Assembly: GCA_036245805.1 (NCBI GenBank)
Contig: BTRK01000004.1
Location: 33,961,541-34,025,540 of the forward strand
DNA: 64,000 bases
Direction: 5' to 3'
From: Pristionchus mayeri
Lineage: Eukaryota; Nematoda; Chromadorea; Rhabditida; Neodiplogasteridae
A program made the translations under genes and the position numbers. The notes under the pieces were generated by a model. That model had not been told where the DNA came from. It saw nothing but the letters and a program-made list of their open reading frames with translations, and searched no databases. Of this stretch, positions 51,788 through 61,825 are shown in pieces; position 1 is the stretch's first letter, and each line of letters begins with the position of its first letter.

Positions 51788-54700
51788 CCCGATTGTATAT
51801 GGCTTGAGCTCTGCTATTTCCTCGGGTATAGTCGCAAAAGTTTCGACTTCTGTGACTGTAGGCGAGTCGTTACCGCTTGGCTCGCCTGTTCAATGGAAGT
51901 GCTGTTGAGGATATCCAAACGCATTCACACCACTATCTTCTCTATCCGTTCAATTCTCCCCTGATCCTCTAGCTCCTCCTTAGTTGTGTCTTTAGTTCTT
52001 TCTCAATCTCTTCCTCAATAGTTCCCCATATTGTGCTATGGCTTGAGCTCTGCTATTTCCTCGGGTATAGTCGCAAAAGATTCGACTTCTGTGACTGTAG
52101 GCGAGTCGTTACCGCTTGGCTCGCATGTTCAATGGAGGTGCTGTTGAGGATATCCAAACGCATTCACACCACTATCTTCTCTATCCGTTCAATTCTCCCC
52201 TGATCCTCTAGCTCCTCCTTAGTTGTGTCTTTAGTTCTTTCTTATCTCTTTCTCAATAGTTCCCCGATTGTATATGGCTTGAGCTCTGCTATTTCCTCGG
52301 GTATAGTCGCAAAAGATTCGACTTCTGTGACTGTAGCCGAGTCGTTACCGCTTGGCTCGCCTGTTCAATGGAGGTGCTGTTGAGGGTATCCAAACGCATT
52401 CACACCACTATCTTCTCTATCCGTTCAATTCTCCCCTGATCCTCTAGCTCCTCCTTAGTTGTGTGTTTAGTTCTTTCTCAATCTCTTTCTCAATAGTTCC
52501 CCGATTGTATATGGCTTGAGCTCTGCTATTTCCTCGGGTATAGTCGCAAAAGTTTCGACTTCTGTGACTGTAGGCGAGTCGTTACCGCTTGGCTCGCCTG
52601 TTCAATGGAAGTGCTGTTGAGGATATCCAAACGCATTCACACCACTATCTTCTCTATCCGTTCAATTCTCCCCTGATCCTCTAGCTCCTCCTTAGTTGTG
52701 TCTTTAGTTCTTTCTCAATCTCTTCCTCAATAGTTCCCCATATTGTGCTATGGCTTGAGCTCTGCTATTTCCTCGGGTATAGTCGCAAAAGATTCGACTT
52801 CTGTGACTGTAGCCGAGTCGTTACCGCTTGGCTCGCCTGTTCAATGGAGGTGCTGTTGAGGATATCCAAACGCATTCACACCACTATCTTCTCTATCCGT
52901 TCAATGCTCCCCTGATCCTCTAGCTCCTCCTTAGTTGTGTCTTTAGTTCTTTCTTATCTCTTTCTCAACTGTTCCCCATATTGTGCTATGGCTTGAGCTC
53001 TGCTATTTCCTCGGGTATAGTCGCAAAAGATTCGACTTCTGTGACTGTAGCCGAGTCGTTACCGCTTGGCTCGCCTGTTCAATGGAGGTGCTGTTGAGGG
53101 TATCCAAACGCATTCACACCACTATCTTCTCTATCCGTTCAATTCTCCCCTGATCCTCTAGCTCCTCCTTAGTTGTGTGTTTAGTTCTTTCTCAATCTCT
53201 TTCTCAATAGTTCCCCGATTGTATATGGCTTGAGCTCTGCTATTTCCTCGGGTATAGTCGCAAAAGTTTCGACTTCTGTGACTGTAGGCGAGTCGTTACC
53301 GCTTGGCTCGCCTGTTCAATGGAAGTGCTGTTGAGGATATCCAAACGCATTCACACCACTATCTTCTCTATCCGTTCAATTCTCCCCTGATCCTCTAGCT
53401 CCTCCTTAGTTGTGTCTTTAGTTCTTTCTCAATCTCTTCCTCAATAGTTCCCCATATTGTGCTATGGCTTGAGCTCTGCTATTTCCTCGGGTATAGTCGC
53501 AAAAGATTCGACTTCTGTGACTGTAGGCGAGTCGTTACCGCTTGGCTCGCCTGTTCAATGGAGGTGCTGTTGAGGATATCCAAACGCATTCACACCACTA
53601 TCTTCTCTATCCGTTCAATTCTCCCCTGATCCTCTAGCTCCTCCTTAGTTGTGTGTTTAGTTCTTTCTCAATCTCTTTCTCAATAGTTCCCCGATTGTAT
53701 ATGGCTTGAGCTCTGCTATTTCCTCGGGTATAGTCGCAAAAGTTTCGACTTCTGTGACTGTAGGCGAGTCGTTACCGCTTGGCTCGCCTGTTCAATGGAA
53801 GTGCTGTTGAGGATATCCAAACGCATTCACACCACTATCTTCTCTATCCGTTCAATTCTCCCCTGATCCTCTAGCTCCTCCTTAGTTGTGTCTTTAGTTC
53901 TTTCTCAATCTCTTCCTCAATAGTTCCCCATATTGTGCTATGGCTTGAGCTCTGCTATTTCCTCGGGTATAGTCGCAAAAGATTCGACTTCTGTGACTGT
54001 AGGCGAGTCGTTACCGCTTGGCTCGCCTGTTCAATGGAGGTGCTGTTGAGGATATCCAAACGCATTCACACCACTATCTTCTGTATCCGTTCAATTCTCC
54101 CCTGATCCTCTAGCTCCTCCTTAGTTGTGTCTTTAGTTCATTCTTATCTCTTTCTCAATAGTTCCCCGATTGTATATGGCTTGAGCTCTGCTATTTCCTC
54201 GGGTATAGTCGCAAAAGTTTCGACTTCTGTGACTGTAGGCGAGTCGTTACCGCTTGGCTCGCCTGTTCAATGGAAGTGCTGTTGAGGATATCCAAACGCA
54301 TTCACACCACTATCTTCTCTATCCGTTCAATTCTCCCCTGATCCTCTAGCTCCTCCTTAGTTGTGTCTTTAGTTCTTTCTCAATCTCTTCCTCAATAGTT
54401 CCCCATATTGTGCTATGGCTTGAGCTCTGCTATTTCCTCGGGTATAGTCGCAAAAGATTCGACTTCTGTGACTGTAGGCGAGTCGTTACCGCTTGGCTCG
54501 CCTGTTCAATGGAGGTGCTGTTGAGGATATCCAAACGCATTCACACCACTATCTTCTCTATCCGTTCAATTCTCCCCTGATCCTCTAGCTCCTCCTTAGT
54601 TGTGTGTTTAGTTCTTTCTCAATCTCTTTCTCAATAGTTCCCCGATTGTATATGGCTTGAGCTCTGCTATTTCCTCGGGTATAGTCGCAAAAGTTTCGAC

Positions 54701-55352
54701 TTCTGTGACTGTAGGCGAGTCGTTACCGCTTGGCTCGCCTGTTCAATGGAAGTGCTGTTGAGGATATCCAAACGCATTCACACCACTATCTTCTCTATCC
54801 GTTCAATTCTCCCCTGATCCTCTAGCTCCTCCTTAGTTGTGTCTTTAGTTCTTTCTCAATCTCTTCCTCAATAGTTCCCCATATTGTGCTATGGCTTGAG
54901 CTCTGCTATTTCCTCGGGTATAGTCGCAAAAGATTCGACTTCTGTGACTGTAGGCGAGTCGTTACCGCTTGGCTCGCCTGTTCAATGGAGGTGCTGTTGA
55001 GGATATCCAAACGCATTCACACCACTATCTTCTGTATCCGTTCAATTCTCCCCTGATCCTCTAGCTCCTCCTTAGTTGTGTCTTTAGTTCATTCTTATCT
55101 CTTTCTCAATAGTTCCCCGATTGTATATGGCTTGAGCTCTGCTATTTCCTCGGGTATAGTCGCAAAAGATTCGACTTCTGTGACTGTAGCCGAGTCGTTA
55201 CCGCTTGGCTCGCCTGTTCAATGGAGGTGCTGTTGAGGGTATCCAAACGCATTCACACCACTATCTTCTCTATCCGTTCAATTCTCCCCTGATCCTCTAG
55301 CTCCTCCTTAGTTGTGTGTTTAGTTCTTTCTCAATCTCTTTCTCAATAGTTC

Positions 55353-57256
55353 CCCGATTGTATATGGCTTGAGCTCTGCTATTTCCTCGGGTATAGTCGC
55401 AAAAGTTTCGACTTCTGTGACTGTAGGCGAGTCGTTACCGCTTGGCTCGCCTGTTCAATGGAAGTGCTGTTGAGGATATCCAAACGCATTCACACCACTA
55501 TCTTCTCTATCCGTTCAATTCCCCCCTTATCCTCTAGCTCCTCCTTAGTTGTGTCTTTAGTTCTTTCTCAATCTCTTCCTCAACTGTTCCCCATATTGTG
55601 CTATGGCTTGAGCTCTGCTATTTCCTCGGGTATAGTCGCAAAACATTCGACTTCTGTGACTGTAGGCGAGTCGTTACCGCTTGGCTCGCCTGTTCAATGG
55701 AGGTGCTGTTGAGGGTATCCAAACGCATTCACACCACTATCTTTTCTATCCGTTCAATTCTCCCCTGATCCTCTAGCTCCTCCTTAGTTGTGTCTTTAGT
55801 TCTTTCTCAATCTCTTCCTCAATAGTTCCCCATATTGTGCTATGGCTTGAGCTCTGCTATTTCCTCGGGTATAGTCGCAAAAGATTCGACTTCTGTGACT
55901 GTAGGCGAGTCGTTACCGCTTGGCTCGCCTGTTCAATGGAGGTGCTGTTGAGGATATCCAAACGCATTCACACCACTATCTTCTCTATCCGTTCAATTCT
56001 CCCCTGATCCTCTAGCTCCTCCTTAGTTGTGTCTTTAGTTCTTTCTTATCTCTTCCTCAATAGTTCCCCATATTGTGCTATGGCTTGAGCTCTGCTATTT
56101 CCTCGGGTATAGTCGCAAAAGTTTCGACTTCTGTGACTGTAGCCGAGTCGTTACCGCTTGGCTCGCCTGTTCAATGGAGGTGCTGTTGAGGATATCCAAA
56201 CGCATTCACACGACTATCTTCTCTATCCGTTCAATTCCCCCTGATCCTCTAGCTCCTCCTTAGTCGTGTCTTTAGTTCTTTCTCAATCTCTTTCTCAATA
56301 GTTCCCCGATTGTATATGGCTTGAGCTCTGCTATTTCCTCGGGTATAGTCGCAAAAGTTTCGACTTCTGTGACTGTAGGCGAGTCGTTACCGCTTGGCTC
56401 GCCTGTTCAATGGAAGTGCTGTTGAGGATATCCAAACGCATTCACACCACTATCTTCTCTATCCGTTCAATTCCCCCCTTATCCTCTAGCTCCTCCTTAG
56501 TTGTGTCTTTAGTTCTTTCTCAATCTCTTCCTCAACTGTTCCCCATATTGTGCTATGGCTTGAGCTCTGCTATTTCCTCGGGTATAGTCGCAAAACATTC
56601 GACTTCTGTGACTGTAGGCGAGTCGTTACCGCTTGGCTCGCCTGTTCAATGGAGGTGCTGTTGAGGGTATCCAAACGCATTCACACCACTATCTTTTCTA
56701 TCCGTTCAATTCTCCCCTGATCCTCTAGCTCCTCCTTAGTTGTGTCTTTAGTTCTTTCTCAATCTCTTCCTCAATAGTTCCCCATATTGTGCTATGGCTT
56801 GAGCTCTGCTATTTCCTCGGGTATAGTCGCAAAAGATTCGACTTCTGTGACTGTAGGCGAGTCGTTACCGCTTGGCTCGCCTGTTCAATGGAGGTGCTGT
56901 TGAGGATATCCAAACGCATTCACACCACTATCTTCTCTATCCGTTCAATTCTCCCCTGATCCTCTAGCTCCTCCTTAGTTGTGTCTTTAGTTCTTTCTTA
57001 TCTCTTCCTCAATAGTTCCCCATATTGTGCTATGGCTTGAGCTCTGCTATTTCCTCGGGTATAGTCGCAAAAGTTTCGACTTCTGTGACTGTAGCCGAGT
57101 CGTTACCGCTTGGCTCGCCTGTTCAATGGAGGTGCTGTTGAGGATATCCAAACGCATTCACACGACTATCTTCTCTATCCGTTCAATTCCCCCTGATCCT
57201 CTAGCTCCTCCTTAGTCGTGTCTTTAGTTCTTTCTCAATCTCTTTCTCAATAGTTC
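55353..57256. repeat. Tandem 952-bp four-monomer duplication
   Basis: Bases 55,353-56,304 and 56,305-57,256 appear near-identical. They share CCCCCCTTATCC, AAAACATTCG, ATCTTTTCTATCC and CACACGACT in the same order. Confidence 0.88.
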
Positions 57257-60200
57257 CCCGATTGTATATGGCTTGAGCTCTGCTATTTCCTCGGGTATAG
57301 TCGCAAAAGTTTCGACTTCTGTGACTGTAGGCGAGTCGTTACGGCTTGGCTCGCCTGTTCAATGGAGGTGCTGTTGAGGATATCCAAACGCATTCACACG
57401 ACTATCTTCTCTATCCGTTCAATTCCCCCTGATCCTCTAGCTCCTCCTTAGTCGTGTCTTTAGTTCTTTCTCAATCTCTTCCTCAATAGTTCCCCATATT
57501 GTGCTATGGCTTGAGCTCTGCTATTTCCTCGGGTATAGTCGCAAAAGTTTCGACTTCTGTGACTGTAGCCGAGTCGTTACCGCTTGGCTCGCCTGTTCAA
57601 TGGAGGTGCTGTTGAGGATATCCAAACGCATTCACACGACTATCTTCTCTATCCGTTCAATTCCCCCTGATCCTCTAGCTCCTCCTTAGTCGTGTCTTTA
57701 GTTCTTTCTCAATCTCTTTCTCAATAGTTCCCCGATTGTATATGGCTTGAGCTCTGCTATTTCCTCGGGTATAGTCGCAAAAGTTTCGACTTCTGTGACT
57801 GTAGGCGAGTCGTTACGGCTTGGCTCGCCTGTTCAATGGAGGTGCTGTTGAGGATATCCAAACGCATTCACACGACTATCTTCTCTATCCGTTCAATTCC
57901 CCCTGATCCTCTAGCTCCTCCTTAGTCGTGTCTTTATTTCTTTCTCAATCTCTTCCTCAATAGTTCCCCATATTGTGCTATGGCTTGAGCTCTGCTATTT
58001 CCTCGGGTATAGTCGCAAAAGTTTCGACTTCTGTGACTGTAGCCGAGTCGTTACCGCTTGGCTCGCCTGTTCAATGGAGGTGCTGTTGAGGATATCCAAA
58101 CGCATTCACACGACTATCTTCTCTATCCGTTCAATTCCCCCTGATCCTCTAGCTCCTCCTTAGTTGTGTGTTTAGTTCTTTCTCAATCTCTTTCTCAATA
58201 GTTCCCCGATTGTATATGGCTTGAGCTCTGCTATTTCCTCGGGTATAGTCGCAAAAGTTTCGACTTCTGTGACTGTAGGCGAGTCGTTACCGCTTGGCTC
58301 GCCTGTTCAATGGAAGTGCTGTTGAGGATATCCAAACGCATTCACACCACTATCTTCTCTATCCGTTCAATTCTCCCCTTATCCTCTAGCTCCTCCTTAG
58401 TTGTGTCTTTAGTTCTTTCTCAATCTCTTCCTCAACTGTTCCCCATATTGTGCTATGGCTTGAGCTCTGCTATTTCCTCGGGTATAGTCGCAAAAGTTTC
58501 GACTTCTGTGACTGTAGCCGAGTCGTTACCGCTTGGCTCGCCTGTTCAATGGAGGTGCTGTTGAGGATATCCAAACGCATTCACACCACTATCTTCTCTA
58601 TCCGTTCAATTCTCCCCTGATCCTCTAGCTCCTTCTTAGTTGTGTCTTTAGTTCTTTCTCAATCTCTTCCTCAACTCTTCCCCATATTGTGCTATGGCTT
58701 GAGCTCTGCTATTTCCTAGGGTATAGTCGCAAAAGATTCGACTTCTGTGACTGTAGGCGAGTCGTTACGGCTTGGCTCGCCTGTTCAATGGAGGTGCTGT
58801 TGAGGATATCCAAACGCATTCACACCACTATCTTCTCTATCCGTTCAATTCTCCCCTGATCCTCTAGCTCCTCCTTAGTTGTGTCTTTAGTTCTTTCTCA
58901 ATCTCTTCCTCAACTGTTCCCCATATTGTGCTATGGCTTGAGCTCTGCTATTTCCTCGGGTATAGTCGCAAAAGTTTCGACTTCTGTGACTGTAGGCGAG
59001 TCGTTACCGCTTGGCTCGCCTGTTCAATGGAGGTGCTGTTGAGGATATCCAAACGCATTCACACCACTATCTTCTCTATCCGTTCAATTCTCCCCTGATC
59101 CTCTAGCTCCTCCTTAGTTGTGTCTTTAGTTCTTTCTTATCTCTTCCTCAATAGTTCCCCATACTGTGCTATGGCTTGAGCTCTGCTATTTCCTCGGGTA
59201 TAGTCGCAAAAGTTTCGACTTCTGTGACTGTAGCCGAGTCGTTACCGCTTGGCTCGCCTGTTCAATGGAGGTGCTGTTGAGGATATCCAAACGCATTCAC
59301 ACGACTATCTTCTCTATCCGTTCAATTCCCCCTGATCCTCTAGCTCCTCCTTAGTCGTGTCTTTAGTTCTTTCTCAATCTCTTTCTCAATAGTTCCCCGA
59401 TTGTATATGGCTTGAGCTCTGCTATTTCCTCGGGTATAGTCGCAAAAGTTTCGACTTCTGTGACTGTAGGCGAGTCGTTACGGCTTGGCTCGCCTGTTCA
59501 ATGGAGGTGCTGTTGAGGATATCCAAACGCATTCACACGACTATCTTCTCTATCCGTTCAATTCCCCCTGATCCTCTAGCTCCTCCTTAGTCGTGTCTTT
59601 AGTTCTTTCTCAATCTCTTCCTCAATAGTTCCCCATATTGTGCTATGGCTTGAGCTCTGCTATTTCCTCGGGTATAGTCGCAAAAGTTTCGACTTCTGTG
59701 ACTGTAGCCGAGTCGTTACCGCTTGGCTCGCCTGTTCAATGGAGGTGCTGTTGAGGATATCCAAACGCATTCACACGACTATCTTCTCTATCCGTTCAAT
59801 TCCCCCTGATCCTCTAGCTCCTCCTTAGTCGTGTCTTTAGTTCTTTCTCAATCTCTTCCTCAATAGTTCCCCATATTGTGCTATGGCTTGAGCTCTGCTA
59901 TTTCCTCGGGTATAGTCGCAAAAGTTTCGACTTCTGTGACTGTAGCCGAGTCGTTACCGCTTGGCTCGCCTGTTCAATGGAGGTGCTGTTGAGGATATCC
60001 AAACGCATTCACACCACTATCTTTTCTATCCGTTCAATTCTCCCCTGATCCTCTAGCTCCTCCTTAGTTGTGTCTTTAGTTCTTTCTCAATCTCTTCCTC
60101 AATAGTTCCCCATATTGTGCTATGGCTTGAGCTCTGCTATTTCCTCGGGTATAGTCGCAAAAGATTCGACTTCTGTGACTGTAGGCGAGTCGTTACCGCT

Positions 60201-61773
60201 TGGCTCGCCTGTTCAATGGAGGTGCTGTTGAGGATATCCAAACGCATTCACACCACTATCTTCTCTATCCGTTCAATTCTCCCCTGATCCTCTAGCTCCT
60301 CCTTAGTTGTGTCTTTAGTTCTTTCTTATCTCTTCCTCAATAGTTCCCCATATTGTGCTATGGCTTGAGCTCTGCTATTTCCTCGGGTATAGTCGCAAAA
60401 GTTTCGACTTCTGTGACTGTAGCCGAGTCGTTACCGCTTGGCTCGCCTGTTCAATGGAGGTGCTGTTGAGGATATCCAAACGCATTCACACGACTATCTT
60501 CTCTATCCGTTCAATTCCCCCTGATCCTCTAGCTCCTCCTTAGTCGTGTCTTTAGTTCTTTCTCAATCTCTTTCTCAATAGTTCCCCGATTGTATATGGC
60601 TTGAGCTCTGCTATTTCCTCGGGTATAGTCGCAAAAGTTTCGACTTCTGTGACTGTAGGCGAGTCGTTACGGCTTGGCTCGCCTGTTCAATGGAGGTGCT
60701 GTTGAGGATATCCAAACGCATTCACACGACTATCTTCTCTATCCGTTCAATTCCCCCTGATCCTCTAGCTCCTCCTTAGTCGTGTCTTTAGTTCTTTCTC
60801 AATCTCTTCCTCAATAGTTCCCCATATTGTGCTATGGCTTGAGCTCTGCTATTTCCTCGGGTATAGTCGCAAAAGTTTCGACTTCTGTGACTGTAGCCGA
60901 GTCGTTACCGCTTGGCTCGCCTGTTCAATGGAGGTGCTGTTGAGGATATCCAAACGCATTCACACGACTATCTTCTCTATCCGTTCAATTCCCCCTGATC
61001 CTCTAGCTCCTCCTTAGTTGTGTGTTTAGTTCTTTCTCAATCTCTTTCTCAATAGTTCCCCGATTGTATATGGCTTGAGCTCTGCTATTTCCTCGGGTAT
61101 AGTCGCAAAAGTTTCGACTTCTGTGACTGTAGGCGAGTCGTTACCGCTTGGCTCGCCTGTTCAATGGAAGTGCTGTTGAGGATATCCAAACGCATTCACA
61201 CCACTATCTTCTCTATCCGTTCAATTCTCCCCTTATCCTCTAGCTCCTCCTTAGTTGTGTCTTTAGTTCTTTCTCAATCTCTTCCTCAACTGTTCCCCAT
61301 ATTGTGCTATGGCTTGAGCTCTGCTATTTCCTCGGGTATAGTCGCAAAAGTTTCGACTTCTGTGACTGTAGCCGAGTCGTTACCGCTTGGCTCGCCTGTT
61401 CAATGGAGGTGCTGTTGAGGATATCCAAACGCATTCACACCACTATCTTCTCTATCCGTTCAATTCTCCCCTGATCCTCTAGCTCCTTCTTAGTTGTGTC
61501 TTTAGTTCTTTCTCAATCTCTTCCTCAACTCTTCCCCATATTGTGCTATGGCTTGAGCTCTGCTATTTCCTAGGGTATAGTCGCAAAAGATTCGACTTCT
61601 GTGACTGTAGGCGAGTCGTTACGGCTTGGCTCGCCTGTTCAATGGAGGTGCTGTTGAGGATATCCAAACGCATTCACACCACTATCTTCTCTATCCGTTC
61701 AATTCTCCCCTGATCCTCTAGCTCCTCCTTAGTTGTGTCTTTAGTTCTTTCTCAATCTCTTCCTCAACTGTTC
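55353..61773. repeat. Array block G: CCCCCTGATCC / CACACGACT subfamily (27 monomers)
   Basis: The monomers with AATTCCCCCTGATCC lack one base relative to AATTCTCCCCTGATCC and also carry CACACGACTATC, so the two changes are linked. They alternate with CCCCGATTG-type copies, giving dimers of 474 bp (57,257-57,730 and 57,731-58,204). Other copies end CCCCTTATCC, which removes the plus-frame stop and yields 84-codon open frames beginning ATGGAGGTGC. These are not genes. Confidence 0.88.
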
Positions 61774-61825
61774 CCCATATTGTGCTATGGCTTGAGCTCT
61801 GCTATTTCCTCGGGTATAGTCGCAA
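57493..61825. repeat. 2,854-bp-offset duplication: 57,493-58,971 repeated at 60,347-61,825
   Basis: About 1.48 kb matches at an offset of 2,854 bp, covering the CACACGACT dimer, the CCCCTTATCC monomer, CAACTCTTCC and TTTCCTAGGG. One visible difference is CTTTATTTC near 57,933 against CTTTAGTTC. The match stops where the downstream copy switches to AAAACATTCG near 61,826. Confidence 0.86.

Larger units (their letters stand above)
44410..55352. repeat. Array block F: CCCCGATTGTATATGG subfamily with 2- to 5-monomer units (46 monomers)
   Basis: A new monomer type starts CCCCGATTGTATATGG instead of CCCCATATTGTGCTATGG and is two bases shorter. It first appears at 45,125. Linked features in the block are GAGGGTATCC, GGAAGTGCTG, GTTGTGTGTTTAG and the one-base-short TTCTTATCTC. 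The new type is spaced at 237, 475-476, 714-715, 951-953 and 1,190 bp, that is 1, 2, 3, 4 or 5 monomers, so the unit size is unstable along the block. Confidence 0.9.

Noticed and set aside
4295..61418. Recurring open frames of 60-117 codons on both strands, including 117-codon frames at 4,295 and 5,725 and 84-codon frames at 55,458, 56,410, 58,310 and 61,164
   Set aside because: They are the same monomer translated again and again. Most begin at GTG rather than ATG, and each ends at a stop in the consensus. The longer ones arise where a single substitution (for example CCCTGA to CCCTTA) removes that stop. Frames rotate from monomer to monomer because 239 is not a multiple of three. None is supported as a gene.
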